NCBI GenBank assembly: GCA_023055355.1
Contig: JALJCS010000015.1
Coordinates: 20,263,516 to 20,327,515 of the forward strand
Direction of reading: 5' to 3'
DNA from: Agelaius tricolor
Taxonomy: Eukaryota; Chordata; Aves; Passeriformes; Icteridae
DNA length: 64,000 bases
This document shows positions 12,101 to 21,231 of this stretch, piece after piece (the stretch's first letter is position 1; the number at the start of each line of letters is the position of its first letter). Made by a program: the position numbers and the translations under genes. Under the pieces are notes generated by a model, which did no database searches, was not told the origin of the DNA, and saw only the letters and a program-made list of their open reading frames with translations.

Positions 12101-15100
12101 ACTGGAGTGGTGCCCTGCAGGGTCCCGCAGCTCCTGCTGAAGGGGCTTTGCTGCTGGAGAACCATGATTTGGGAACAACCCAGAATGTTCCTGGCCATGG
12201 TGCTCTGCAGAGCGCGCCGGGGACCTGCCCTCCTCCTGCAGAGCCACAGCGGTGGGTGAAGGCAGATGTGCCACCAGGCAGGGAGCACTGTGGGGACAGC
12301 ACTGCCACCTCAGACCTCCAGAGCTTTTTTGATGATGATTCCACGTTCTCCCAGCTGTTCCCCAGGGATGAGCAGTTTGTCCGGAGGAAGTGCACGCGGG
12401 TGTACGGGAAGCGCAGCAAGAAACCCAAACCTGTCCCCGAGGTCAGCCTGCAGCCAGCAGGGGCCATCGACCTCTTCACCATCCGCCTGGCCTCTGACCT
12501 CAGCAACAACAGCTCCTTCTGTGTCACCAGGGAGGACCCTTGCGAGTACGAGACCATCTCCGTTGACGATGCCCTCATGCTGAACATGTGTCATGGCAGC
12601 AAGGCCAAGAGCGGAGATGCTGCTCCAGATGGATCTAAGAGCATCGAGCTGAGGTTGGACCAGGAGGAGACCGACCAAGGGAAGGAGGACATTGACCTGG
12701 AGGACAACATGCTGACCTTCTTGTGCCAAAACAGCCACATGGACAACGTCCCCAGCTTGAATATCTGGGGCAGTCTGGAGAAGGAGGGGGAAAGCCTCTC
12801 TGCCGAGGACATGTTTGAGCCTCTGATGGACCTTGAGGATGAGCACTCGCTCCAAGAAGTGAACTCTGAGCCCCCTGACCTGGCAGAAGAGTCCTACAAT
12901 GACAAAGATAACGGCGATTCGGACTCCCCCGAATTTCATACCATTGACATTGAGATGCTTAATGCAAAGCTGAAAATGAGAGACGTGTGTTTCTTCAGCC
13001 CCTGCGAGGATCTTCCTCGCCATGGCGAGGACAACGCTGTGAGTTTGAAGCCAAAGTCGGGCAAGCACAGGAGCAAGCTGGAAGATGGGAAACTGGGGAA
13101 AAACCGCGGGGACATCACCATCAAAACCAAAGACAAGCAGTACAAATGCAAAGTCTGCTTCCAGTGGTTCCTGACGCTGGGGGAGCTGGACTTCCACAAG
13201 CTCTCCCACAACCCTTCCCCTCCTCCCACCTGCTACATGTGCGTCCAGCGCAAATTCAGCTCCCGGGAGCAGCTCCGGGACCACCTGAAGGAGAAGCACG
13301 CCAGGAACAAGGCCGGGCTGTGGGCGTGCGGGATGTGCCTGAAGGAGATCTCCGACGTCTGGATGTACAACGAGCACCTGCGGGAGCACGCCACGCAGTT
13401 CGCGCGCAAGGGGCAGGCGCAGAAGTCGGTGATGGGCCTGCCAGGCTGCTTTGGTGAGGACAATGCTGCTGTCACACACTTCCTCAACACCATCATGTGC
13501 CGGAAACCCTCCAGATCCTCCCGGCACGGCGACCCTGGTGGCCGGCATGGGGTCAGCAGAGAGAGCAAGAGCCCCAAGGAGTTGCCCCTTGAGCAGGAGA
13601 AGGTGATGAAAGACCCCGTGGAAAGCAGTGTCAAAGTGAAGCCACCTGCACCCAGCTCGTCCAAAGCACCCTCCAGCCCATCTCCAGAGCACACGGGGAA
13701 AGGTGAAAACACCCCAAAATCTGTCCCCATGCATCCAGACTGCAAGGATCCTTCCCGGGACTGCCATCACTGTGGCAAACAGTTCCCCAAGCCCTTCAAG
13801 CTCCAGCGGCACTTGGTCGTGCACAGCTTGCAGAAGATTTACTTGTGCCACAAGTGCCCCATGTTCTACCAGGAGACCAAAGAGCTCCGGAGCCACCTGA
13901 GCCAGGAGCACGGCGTGGTGGAGGAGCAGGAGATCAAGCACACCACCCTGTACGCCTGCGAGCTCTGTGCTGATGTCATGCACGTCATCAAGAAGTCCTT
14001 CATCTGCAGCATGTGCAACTACACCTTCTCCAAGAAGGAGCAGTACGACCGGCACATGGAGAAGCACCTGGCGGGCAGCAGCAAGACTTTCAAATTCCGA
14101 GGGGTCATGAGGCCTGGTGCTGCCTGCAGGGAGGGCAGGGAGAAGGTGAAGGAGGACGGATCTCTCCGGGAGGGAATGCCACCGAGCAAGAAGCGGAAGG
14201 TGGCTCACCATGGCAGCTCAATCCCACACAGGTCACCAGCCCACCTGGCCCCCACGAGCGACCTTCAGCTGGTAGAAGCTGGAAGCCCCAGCCTGCAGGT
14301 TCCCACTGACTCCTTCCCAACCGCACCTGGTGACCTGGGAGCACCCCAACCTTCCGTGAAGGCAGAAGTCATGGTGGGTGACTTCTCAGAGCTCCTGGCA
14401 GAGATGGAGAAGTCTCCATTTGACCCTTTGCCGCCACCACCCTGCCTGTCCCCATCTCTGCCACTGGCTGCTGCTGGCAGCCCCGAGCTCGGCCACATCC
14501 CTGGCCTGTCCATCGAGGAGCTGGAGAAAGGAGCCTTTGATGGGAAACCACTTCCTTTCTTGGACTCACCTGAGTTTCCCATGGACCTTGCTGGCTTGGC
14601 TTGTCACCAGGCCACCAACCAAAAACTGTCCCCTCCCCTCCTGACCCAGAAACGTGTCGGTGCTGATGCCCATAAAACAACAAGCACAGGAAGCAAAGAC
14701 GAATACAGGACCTGTATCCTGGAAAATCCCAGCACAGACACCAATGCCATGGAGGGCATCCCTTTTCTCCAGCTTGCCAAGAAGGTCTCAGAGCTTCCTT
14801 CCCCCAAGGCAGAGTCTCCACAAGCCACGGACACCCACAAATGGGGCAGCCCCAGTGGCAGCAATGCCTCTGCCTGGGAAGATGCAGCTAAGCCAGCGTC
14901 TCCAGAAGGTGCCCACCAGCCCCTGCCCCCAAAGGACAAGTCAGCATCACCCCCACTCAACAGAGCTTCCAAAGATGCAGTGCCACCAAAGAAAACTGTG
15001 GGTAGTGAGGCTGCTCCCGGTGTGGGCAGCCCCGAGGAGGGTCAGCAGCCCATCTCAGGGAAGGAGAAATCCATGCCTGAGGCTAAGGACAGTAGCACTA

Positions 15101-15747
15101 ACACCAAGGACCAAGGCGGCAACCCAGGCAAATCCAGCAGCCACCAGCCCAGAGATGAGGTGTCCAGCAACACCACGAGACACGGCCACGCAGAGCCAGG
15201 CAGAGCCACCAGCAAGCTTTACCCCAAGAGGAGGAAAGAACACAAGTCCTTGAGCCACCGGAGCAGCTCCGGCTCCCGGGAGAACATGGAAGGAGACGGG
15301 AAGAAGAAGAAAGCCCGGCCACCATGCCCGGGCAGGAGCGAGAGCGCCGCTGAGCTCAAACGTGGCAGCTGGAGCAACGCCGAGGCTCCCGCCCTGTCCC
15401 CCGGCAGGAGGGACACGCACTGCAGCAAGCTGGCACCCAAGCCCAGAACGGGCCCCCAGCTGAAGAAGATGGTCCTGGACCCTTACAACCAGAAGAAAGG
15501 GGAGCTCCGCCACGCCAACGGGGACGTGAAGCGCAGGAAAGCCATCCTGGGCAAGAGCCTGCACCAGGTGTTGGCCAAGGGGCCGGCGCCGTCCCCGCGC
15601 GGCTCCTGGCACGGCCCCCGCGGGGCCAAGGCGGCCGGCCCGGCCAGCTACCGCAGTGCCGAGTCCCAGAACAACCTGCTCAGCCAACTCTTTGGGCAAA
15701 AATTAACCAGCTTTAAAATTCCTTTAAGGAGAGATACTTCAGAATAA
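3145..15747 (+). CDS. ZNF469: ZNF469, giant C2H2 zinc-finger protein
   Basis: An intact 4200-residue frame in a single exon. In humans ZNF469 is a nuclear protein whose loss causes brittle cornea syndrome and which affects fibrillar collagen genes; its biochemical role is poorly known. The start MTGETQ matches the human MTGDLQ start, and an in-frame TAG at 3121 excludes earlier starts. Recognisable conserved blocks include SASLDQLDVLLTCRQC (finger from about residue 812) and LDSLITEALNG followed by DNPEIDSSFIDVFADEE (about 926-960). Further C2H2-type fingers start near residues 2645, 3335, 3363, 3394, 3540, 3568, 3604 and 3621, so most sit in the C-terminal fifth. The rest is Ser/Pro/Glu-rich and looks disordered, with a proline run at about 345-362. 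The human protein is slightly shorter, about 3950 residues. Basic KKRK-type stretches near 3690 and 4070 could be nuclear signals. I see no frameshift. Confidence 0.96.
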   Translation: MTGETQHVYTIGDTEAGPKEPDKDFGCEGCGDKDGRALGGEGTSPFPKDKEPHSQREAVIRPQQAGKIDFKSLQCKPKFGNDSSTWGEVKGGPLSPPGKGRARERGRRSAKGERGHQQLYRLSIAGTRPSPTIGIAYPQQKVTPPKKPEVAPAAGSYRFHVPGIAQRDAELRPEEIAFGRCFPDSAGGRASASYTSQPSPGLGPKGQPPAAGIPLKSPGTHGQLHYLEFQANRAESWPSPEKSFAGATYGISVQKPSSFSEGGKAAVHGLGALPCQFPFQLLHEAGKEQFHSSQEYLDVGIAATAQLAPAAFAFHSSPREWPEEPLGGGSYESASPEGRLYALPAAPPPPPPFVHPPPPPALHHGPLPCCKGRAEHPAEPTGALPSSGAIDQNPSTFQENQAVFPSSLHSPTMPKLVGKRQASAKDGVPSPRLLVQSSPLRRTVPPKSLSQVHFQSKAYCSSPAGAVPFETSVPTTAPTHPRLVQAWEGATKAFSPMDQNSAPYSNPVGNQFSFECQSGPEQRQHRQKNARLPWQQMHLPPAVPGANRLELSRHISSQKLPFPLGTSDWQGSGKAQKGPPISNSPGYHSKKLLSGESLQRGDPSVTGAFSFESGKEPGSPACDSRSKALFYTMAQAAPPLPSRSSSGSGLVLPPSALAAASPCESPLPSPVPNPTCGSTCSSLSPMSSSPLNFEDSQMSRALTPSPFFQHPCHAKDANKAFHASEVLSPSSLHYHPPDSVKSFSFPPDALKDDSLLKCAPGSPFHKPGGEVAKGCSDGLDGEQPPPPYSSHHLLATSLSSASLDQLDVLLTCRQCDQNYSNLSSFLQHRQFCASHPSAQAEPRDAPRAAEGRKVLPPEPSKPPGLALSPDPQGHLLALNKSDDFLLDGEGKSEGKEDALKGGLFHGLATGSLPLSASDLDIDDAKLDSLITEALNGLGYQSDNPEIDSSFIDVFADEELPGVKAAGMAHKAKEGLASESKSKQAVEEKAAGEAKAGCFCEDGEQVKRGAGKRHLHKGRVARRVAPQEPDPAAEGAERTARLRAGRKNSIPPASTSSQKHPRKLSQDPAMKSEVGPGMATKSSKPPRFSMKDVRKRKPRSGTWSKELIHKIVQQKNKLHKLQVKSSKQAQVPQATERPLAATKEGGLREYDYVSDSDEEGAECSKPRGRRKRGTGFMGRSKYSFSKKRLGRSERAREKDSAWSYSRKRDGQKREAQEDGDVPCQEDAEKEDCDARARRRSSHSSAGSKHSVPREMGTSPPCVGGAGDKGGTQRRRRSGSPAHVPRTPLSPPQHSSPKTSQESKEDIPRGSRRLGSAKPLLAGSRTRPSTEPDVAAMDCAEEEPSPQPQERQMPSTATPGRSPASFSSKEGVEEPRGTAKLLGEAGEPTLQAQGSPELTVDHQRHQFAPFPSEGLKYHTEEVIAPPHSGNKSSPGRGSATCSEAGIKFTKGQGLCDTQKDYPNPTAAPTYAGDAVGMMLAAKTPNPYSASSDNAFFDPKGLPGHYEDNLFPKPPALGSSHMDDMYLCRDDISASSFEQKHSSISPFATEMPQGKVSSPLSFDSSSIFGELPVSEFDPYESKDGYVTPFPCAPRKPLPFEQPYPPFLPEKDWSLMEEVAPMLPEDMTQFHSLSVEKPPAKKFPEEQEGAVPSSQLSLPLPDRIADYSVAFMSNISDDELEIKRLVTELESQLQTSKLDSEVAVTLQKSEPNVAVHLRAQGAERFPVLPGEPEAGQEKGLFLAGELGRSSLCGGERLAGEKPDMVAAREDYERPREPWACPLELGSLETGMGIPTPLATNHFCSKDSSEQLQGAEATEERDLRKMENGSSSKSLPGSSTTDQTEAPIYTSPVAKSPPVVTSSMFPETMGAAEVTKDPLPSLPCQCSAEGFLVPGKADTDPAELEKFDAHLPNPKPQFGFQQGPTPALDLAFSPHGKEVPDTEEKPLSRTEPPKTVKNAVDLKGAGGGPGLVEEMEETRSPNTYQSPAPSDKASKPKVLLFEMLSAPKESDRPSQEMVGASQEASANPLQQLQLFVARTVKNNEEELLMPCFPGLLAPSHPSATSSIQTEHQEQSSAALEGEDQTQGEGDLPTGSSTGNIAAPGREVLSPSGCEQLELLDAEGSYHAEQSTSAKPELRNNVTELQHLANEAPEPRDINIPADGVSQERNDLSPPSSTAVTSLPGQGRKADQLREEQEGDNNTTTLAFRKHEQSHPSRGLLEEETLGTEERESLERTWVGKGAQHQGSAPTSPVSPVGTSEGDLHQDHSLGMEIKASMVSADVPRERNDKLSLNGRDYTGKSPASLLSPAKYSDLKCVQSSGAEGEEVPSLSTQLSDEKKYSSSLPATPSSFVTKSCPPEASSHHIHPTVSPAEQGTWEGAPAFPPLLHHCRAVPTEVAEEHPHHLPDGALGSYESPGREGTVRPCTLLHGGSLVGSALEMGGPQEPPGKDCSLPCSPPFHQKGVGREVPENTSAVLPNFKENQGCAITDTVINSTSPETQDYPTQPTEDLLPMEEREVNLNQENKLENCSHVRNKHPSEPEALCNGFAVQDMSAAISRGLTRVGDLGPAELNGHEFPGAAEVSLGLSKTTESKGESLKGENSKSHGAAEAGACVLSSVGQGEDYTPSSTPDPSQNELHKGRKPNGLPVTCDICSATFRSKPGLTRHKAVKHQVKNGGLPQPSKTPRSSLIPAHKTSKAAQKVPRRSLKASVKDKTCSSQALTSTVERIPKKILPDLEKEPSTQMQEVVSRVLSDLSVISLEMSQELHHTRVLQREGKAKGPRLAVRGSGEAGTGKVDSGWQVRKGEKGRRSQSKDLGGENSSSEKQLNRKVRRRKAKVFPSRNEPCELEKSTGPAALSSSLPGITEGLHEPEGCISTEEPNRTSTAQHSQKAKESSCAAELEEDLGSRMGSLKEMVNKETATGTVTCPGEVEDPDAVEDMQACKKWISGFVEQVAKGWGKVGTEQHRGADGTEDMDAGTGDSPVAGSDTRNWSGALQGPAAPAEGALLLENHDLGTTQNVPGHGALQSAPGTCPPPAEPQRWVKADVPPGREHCGDSTATSDLQSFFDDDSTFSQLFPRDEQFVRRKCTRVYGKRSKKPKPVPEVSLQPAGAIDLFTIRLASDLSNNSSFCVTREDPCEYETISVDDALMLNMCHGSKAKSGDAAPDGSKSIELRLDQEETDQGKEDIDLEDNMLTFLCQNSHMDNVPSLNIWGSLEKEGESLSAEDMFEPLMDLEDEHSLQEVNSEPPDLAEESYNDKDNGDSDSPEFHTIDIEMLNAKLKMRDVCFFSPCEDLPRHGEDNAVSLKPKSGKHRSKLEDGKLGKNRGDITIKTKDKQYKCKVCFQWFLTLGELDFHKLSHNPSPPPTCYMCVQRKFSSREQLRDHLKEKHARNKAGLWACGMCLKEISDVWMYNEHLREHATQFARKGQAQKSVMGLPGCFGEDNAAVTHFLNTIMCRKPSRSSRHGDPGGRHGVSRESKSPKELPLEQEKVMKDPVESSVKVKPPAPSSSKAPSSPSPEHTGKGENTPKSVPMHPDCKDPSRDCHHCGKQFPKPFKLQRHLVVHSLQKIYLCHKCPMFYQETKELRSHLSQEHGVVEEQEIKHTTLYACELCADVMHVIKKSFICSMCNYTFSKKEQYDRHMEKHLAGSSKTFKFRGVMRPGAACREGREKVKEDGSLREGMPPSKKRKVAHHGSSIPHRSPAHLAPTSDLQLVEAGSPSLQVPTDSFPTAPGDLGAPQPSVKAEVMVGDFSELLAEMEKSPFDPLPPPPCLSPSLPLAAAGSPELGHIPGLSIEELEKGAFDGKPLPFLDSPEFPMDLAGLACHQATNQKLSPPLLTQKRVGADAHKTTSTGSKDEYRTCILENPSTDTNAMEGIPFLQLAKKVSELPSPKAESPQATDTHKWGSPSGSNASAWEDAAKPASPEGAHQPLPPKDKSASPPLNRASKDAVPPKKTVGSEAAPGVGSPEEGQQPISGKEKSMPEAKDSSTNTKDQGGNPGKSSSHQPRDEVSSNTTRHGHAEPGRATSKLYPKRRKEHKSLSHRSSSGSRENMEGDGKKKKARPPCPGRSESAAELKRGSWSNAEAPALSPGRRDTHCSKLAPKPRTGPQLKKMVLDPYNQKKGELRHANGDVKRRKAILGKSLHQVLAKGPAPSPRGSWHGPRGAKAAGPASYRSAESQNNLLSQLFGQKLTSFKIPLRRDTSE

Positions 15748-16494
15748 TTTATGGAAGTGACTTATGGTGATCCTCAGCTGCTTTCATGGGGTTTGCAAGG
15801 GAAAAAATTATCAAAGCATTAAATTCGTTTGTGTAGCATGATTTCTCTGTCTAGCTTAAATGAACTTGCACTGCAGCCTCTGTGAAATAGTTTGCTTTGT
15901 GTCTACTAATCTACTTTAATTCACCTGATTTATCATGCAAATGCTAGAACTTTGATGTTGCTGATGATTTTCATGAACTGAAATTGTAATCGCTTTGGGC
16001 AGACTGAATCGTCGAGAGCAATTGCTTTATTGCAGAAGTGCTGAGGTTATAAGGATACTTGCAAATCTCAGACCCTTTTGAGTCTGTGTCTGTGTTATCT
16101 TTGTACAAAGTACTTGAAGAGATGAACTTCATTCCATAGACGTCTTATTCATAAGGTGCAGTACACTGTAGAAAGCAAATTTTTTTTTTTTTTTTTGTGG
16201 AAGATTTTGCACAAATAATCCCGTACAATTCATTTAATTGGGAGCTGGCCTGAGCGATGATACAATTAAAAAATTAAATTAAGACCCAAGTGTCCTATAT
16301 TTTGACAGCCATCCCTAAGAATTTTGTTTCTACATCGTCAAGAGAAGGACGACCCAGCTCTGGGGTTCTGGGGCTGTCGGAGCCCTCCAGAGGATGCTGC
16401 CACTCTTTGACCACTGTAGACGATGGGACTGGAGGAGAGGCGTCCCCGCGAGCAAACTGCACCTTGACACTTGTGACAAACTCTGATTTTTTAG

Positions 16495-16580
16495 GGTTTT
16501 TTCTGGGTTTTTTTGGGTGTGTGTGTGTGTGAGCGTGTGTGTGTTTTTTCTTTTTGTTTGTGGGGGGGGGGGGTTTTTTT
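16495..16580. repeat. GT, T and G simple-sequence run
   Basis: Alternating GT tract, T runs and a block of about 13 G residues, inside the ZNF469 3' UTR. Likely length-polymorphic and prone to assembly error. Confidence 0.8.
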
Positions 16581-16846
16581 GTGCAACAAGAAAACTGTGC
16601 CAATTTACCGCAGCAAAAATCGGTACTGTCCGAGTGCCCTCAACGGTATCACTTCTAAACTCTCTTACTGTATTGACGTAGTGGCTCTATAGGTATCCGC
16701 TTGTACTATGCAGTTACTGGTGCTATTCTTCATTTGTAATGTGAATACAGACTTCCTTGATTGAAAAAAAAACGGGAAATTGGTAGGGAGAAGCGATTAT
16801 TTGTCAAAAAAGTGGAGCAGGAAAAGATAATTTAAAAAAAAAAGCC

Positions 16847-16979
16847 AATTCAAGGGGGAAAACATTCAGCCTTAGGGAGAAAAATTAACGTTAGGGGGAA
16901 AATCCAACTTGGGGGAAGAAATACAACTTAGGGAAAAAATACAATTTTAGGGAAAAAAACACAACTTTAGGGAAAAAGC
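16847..16979. repeat. Short tandem repeat, unit 18-22 bp, about 7 copies
   Basis: Successive units share the core TTAGGGAAAAA and a following ACAA. The units are diverged at the 5' side and more uniform at the 3' side. The repeat lies inside the ZNF469 3' UTR. Confidence 0.7.
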
Positions 16980-17427
16980 TCCTCTATGCTGGTACTCCAT
17001 AGTGTCAGAAATGTTACGTCACATTAAACAAGCATGTTCTACAACCAAACTTTTGGATCCAGAAAGAAATCTCAGGTGCAAATGAGGACATAGAAAGATT
17101 TTATTGAAATACTCCCAAGTCAAGGAGGTGAAGTAATGCACTGATGTGATATGAACAGTCAGAGTACTTTGCGTCTGTCCTGCAATGATTTTTTTGTTTT
17201 GTTTTAGAGTTAAAAGAAAAAAAAAAAGAGGCTTTATTCTGTTAATATGTATCTTTACAATTCTTTGTATTGTATAAAAAACTATTGTAGGTAATTTACC
17301 TTGGGTGCAATGTGTTCTGTCAAAAGTTTTTATTTTGATATTTTGTCCAGAGAAGCAGAGAGAGAGCAGGAAACGCCGTTTTATGATGTTGTCCGTGTGC
17401 TTTTAAAGCGCCTCTTTAATATTGTTA

Positions 17428-17433
17428 AATAAA
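17428..17433 (+). other. ZNF469: ZNF469 polyadenylation signal
   Basis: Canonical AATAAA followed within 25 bases by a GT-rich stretch. AT-rich UTR sequence ends shortly afterwards. Confidence 0.65.
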
Positions 17434-17704
17434 GTATGAGATAAAAATATGGGGTGGTACTGTAAAGTCATCCATGATTAATCTTTTCAAATATATTCCA
17501 ATATTTTCACAGAAATTCCCTGTCTGCGTGATGTTTGTGGGATGTTTGAGGCGTCCTCTGTAAAGGGGCTGAGGAGGACCTTGGTGCCACTGCTGTCACC
17601 TCAATGGTTTGCAAAGTGTTGGAGCTTCTCAACAGTGAAGATGCTCCTGCAGCTCCTCTTCCTCACAGATCTTGTCCAGGTGCTGCTCATAGCAGGAGAG
17701 TTTT

Positions 17705-18294
17705 GTCCCTGAGGGGAAAAAACCAAGGTGGTGGTGATGGTGGTGGTGGTGGCCTGGTTTGGTGGTCCTCAGCTGGTGGTGGTGATGGCACAGTTAGGTC
17801 ATCATGAATTGGTGATTGTCACAGCCCAATTTGGTCATTACCAACTGGCAATGGCAAGAGCCTGATCTGATCATCATCAGTTGGTGATGGTGGTGGTCCA
17901 GTCTGGTCATCATCACTTTGTGATGGTGATGGGCTTGCCTGGTTTGGTTGTCACCAAGTGTTCATGGCCCAGGTTGGTGATCAATTTGTGGTGAAGGTGG
18001 TAACAGTGATGGTGTTGGTGTTGGTGATGGTGATGATGATGGCCCAGTTTAACCATTCCCCATTTTTGATGGTGATAATGATGGTGTTGGTGGTGGTGGT
18101 GATGGTGACAGCCCCGTTACTCATCCCAAATTTATGGTGATGGCGATGATGATGATGATAATGGTGACAACCCAGTTTGCTCATTCCCGATTGAAGATGA
18201 TGATGATGATGATGGTGAGGGCCTATTTTCTTCATCCCCATTTGATGGTGATGATGATGATGGTGATTGATTATGATAATGGTGCTGCTGCTGG

Positions 18295-18335
<41 letters not shown>

Positions 18336-19140
18336 GTGAGGGCTCATTTTGCTCATCCCCATTTTACGATGATAATGATGGTGTTGGTGATGGCAATGAT
18401 GCTGCTGCTGGTGATGATGATGGTGATTGATGATGATGATGATGAAGATGATGTTGGTGAGGGCCCATTTTACTCATCTCTTTTTGATGATGATGGTGTT
18501 GGTGATGGCGATGATGATGATGATGAAGATGATGCTGGTGAGGGCCCATTTTGCACATCCCATTTTGATAATGATGGTGATGATGACGATGATGAAGATG
18601 ATGATGATGAAGATGATGCTGGTGAGGGCCCATTTTGCTCATCCCTTTTTGATGATGATGGTGTTGGTGATGGCAATGATGATGATGATGAAGATGATGC
18701 TGGTGAGGGCCCATTTTGCACATCCCATTTTGATAATGATGATGTTGGTGATGGCGATGATGACGATGATGAAGATGATGATGATGATGAAGATGATGCT
18801 GGTGAGGGCCCATTTTGCACATCCCATTTTGATAATGATGGTGTTGGTGATGGCAATGATGATGATGATGAAGATGATGCTGGTGAAGGCCCATTTTGCT
18901 CATCTCTTTTTGATGATGATGGTGTTGGTGATGGCAATGATGATCATGATGTTGCTGCTGCTGCTGGTGATTGATGATGATGATGAAGATGATGATGATG
19001 ATGATGAAGATGATGCTGGTGAGGGCCCATTTTGCTCATCCCTTTTTGATGATGATGGTGTTGGTGATGGCAATGAAGATCACGATGCTGCTGCTGCTGC
19101 TGGTGATTGATGACGATGATGATGACGGTGCTGCTGAAGG
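17705..19140. repeat. GAT-rich minisatellite with a higher-order unit of about 81 bp
   Basis: The 5' part (17705-18250) is diverged: GGTGATGG blocks alternate with TTTGGTCATCA-like blocks. From about 18250 the array becomes regular. A GAT/GAAGAT block, then GCTGGTGAGGGCCCATTTTG, CTCATCC, and GATGATGATGGTGTTGGTGA recur. The landmark GAGGGCCC, or its GAAGGCCC variant, begins at 18459, 18540, 18624, 18705, 18804, 18885 and 19021, giving spacings of 81, 84, 81, 99, 81 and 136. Because most spacings are multiples of three, long Asp- or Met-rich frames (+) and His-rich frames (-) stay open. I regard these as by-products. Confidence 0.9.
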
Positions 19141-20924
19141 CCCAGTTCTCTCATGCCCACTTTGTCCTCAAGCTGACCTCTGCGGCCGCGCTGGGCTGGG
19201 CTGGGAGCCCCCACGGAGGCGGTGTATTCCATCCTTTAATTCCTGTATTCCATCCTTTAATTACTGCCGCAATCACAACACGGAGCCGCTGTCAGTGAGA
19301 GATAGCTCGGCACTGCCGGCTGGGATCCTCGCCACTCGGGGCTTGTAACTAAAACTGCAGGATTAATTTGATTAATTGATAGAATTATTTTCCAAACTAC
19401 TCTTTTGTTTATGGAGGCTTAAAATGCTTGCCGCCTGCACCCTCCTGGTGTGTTGCAGAGTGGAGATAAAGTGGCTGAAAATAATTAGTATGGCTTAATT
19501 TAGGGAAAAAAATAACCTCAAAAGAATTTTGCAGAAAATTTAAGGCAGCACATTTTACTTTGTTTTGGCAGGAAATATTATGGAGCTGGAAATGGGACTT
19601 TTATGTTTTCCCTGTGCTATATTTCACCAGGGCAGCAAACCTGCAGGGCGGAGGAGGAGATTTTCATGCCTGGTTGTTACCAGAGCTCTCCCACACCTCC
19701 AGATTCATCACCTGGGCACCTGGAAATGAGTCTCCTGGGAGCCAGGGGAATGCTGCAGGAATGGGACCCATCCCCAGGGCCCTGGGATGGGTGCAGGGAC
19801 CCCTTCCCAAAGCTGCACCCATTTTCTGGAAGCACAAAGCATGAGTGATGCCCACCTCTGGCTCGGGAATGCCACTCCCCAGGGAGATGTTGGCATCATC
19901 CCCTCATCTTTGGGGGCTGAATTATTTAATTTATCCTTTCCCCTCTAAATGTGAGTAGGTTTTTTCCCCCTGCTCTCCCCCACATCCAATTCCTTCAGTC
20001 CCCCCCAACCATCAGCTCCTCTGAGCTCCCCAAAGCCCCCGGGTTTGCTGAGTCCTGCATTATCCAGCAGCGTTTGTCACTTGGGAGATTGCAGGCCCCT
20101 GTCACCATAATTCCAGTGAGGATGCAAAGCCAGGCAGCTTCTCCCTGCTGGGGATTAACTCCCTGCTCAGCAGGGGACAGCAGCACAGGGGGGCTCCCCT
20201 GGGACCCAGCACCCCCGGGATGTGGGGCCAGTCTGCACCCACATCCTCAGGCCTGGGACAGCTCCAGGCCCTGGGGCTGCAGGGTGGGTCTGATGGGAGG
20301 TGCCTGGCATCGATGGAGCCCCTTGGGGGGGATTTCTTGGCTTCTTGCCACCACCCTAAATTTCCCTCAAGCTGTTTGCTCTTCAAGCCCCCCCCCCCCC
20401 CCCCCAAATCCAGCCAGCCTTTCTTTTCTCAGCCCCACAGCCAAGTTTCTGAGCCAGAGGTGCTTTAAGCCTCTCCATAAAGCCTGGAGGATAACGGGAT
20501 CCACCATGGTTGTCACGCTGCAAGCAGGGGCTGAAGATTTAGGAATTTTTTTTTTTTCTTGCTTTTGAGTCAAATCTGGCCGTTCCTTGCACAGCAGGAA
20601 TTTAAAGCCCAGCTCCCACCTCCCTCCCCAGGGTGTGTGACAGGGAGGGATCCTGCACTCCTGGTGCTGAATTCATGCAGGAAAACCTGGAGCCCTGGGA
20701 GCTGTGAACAGGAGCCCAGGGATTCCATCCTGCCAGCAGTGATGCTTCTGAAGCCCAGGAATTGGTTGGATTGCTCCTTTTGGGACTTAGAACATCATTC
20801 CTACAGAAGGAGATCAGTAAGAGGGAGGGGGAAATAAGCACTGAGACATCCCAGCCTTGGATTTGGGAACTGGGGGCTGCTCACCCACACATTCCCACCT
20901 GGTTTCAGGAGCATCCAGCATCAT

Positions 20925-21160
20925 TTCTGCCAGGGGAGGTTTAGGTTGGATATTGGGAACGTTTCTTCATGGAAAGGTTTGTCCAGCCCTGGCCCAGCTG
21001 CTCAAGGCAGTGCTGGAGCCCCCGTCCCTGGAGGAATTTAAAAGCCACATGGATGTGGCACTGGGGGACATGGTTCAGTGGTGGCCTTGGCAGTGCTGGG
21101 GCTTGATGATCTTGGAGGCTTTTCAACCCTAAACCATTCCACGCTTGGGATTTGGTTTAA
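20925..21160 (+). mobile_element. CR1 LINE fragment (3' end)
   Basis: Recognised from the CR1 3' region in sense orientation: GGAGGTTTAGGTTGGATATT, TTTCTTCATGGAAAGGTTTG, CCTGGAGGAATTTAAAAG, GACATGGTTCAGTGGTGGCC and the terminal AACCCTAAACCATTCC. It is truncated at the 5' end, with no reverse transcriptase, and is an old copy. Confidence 0.85.
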
Positions 21161-21231
21161 TCCCAAACCCTTCCACGCTGCCACCGCAGCTCCCGGGAGC
21201 CCGGAATTCCACAGCAGCGTCTCTGCCCAGG

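Larger units (their letters stand above)
15748..17450 (+). other. ZNF469: ZNF469 3' UTR
   Basis: AT-rich, non-coding and largely non-repetitive sequence follows the stop codon and runs to a good AATAAA at 17428. It contains a T run at 16180-16197, a GT/T/G-rich stretch at 16495-16580 and a short tandem repeat at 16847-16979. The change in base composition from the GC-rich coding exon supports a UTR. Confidence 0.7.

Noticed and set aside
12310..14211. Long antisense open frame (633 codons) under ZNF469
   Set aside because: It is the reverse of conserved zinc-finger coding sequence and has no domain of its own; GC-rich codon bias keeps the opposite strand open. The same holds for 10998-12587.
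18267..19110. Asp-, Met- or His-rich open frames near 18.3-19.1 kb
   Set aside because: They are translations of a GAT-rich tandem repeat whose units are multiples of three; there is no unique protein sequence and no promoter or splice context.
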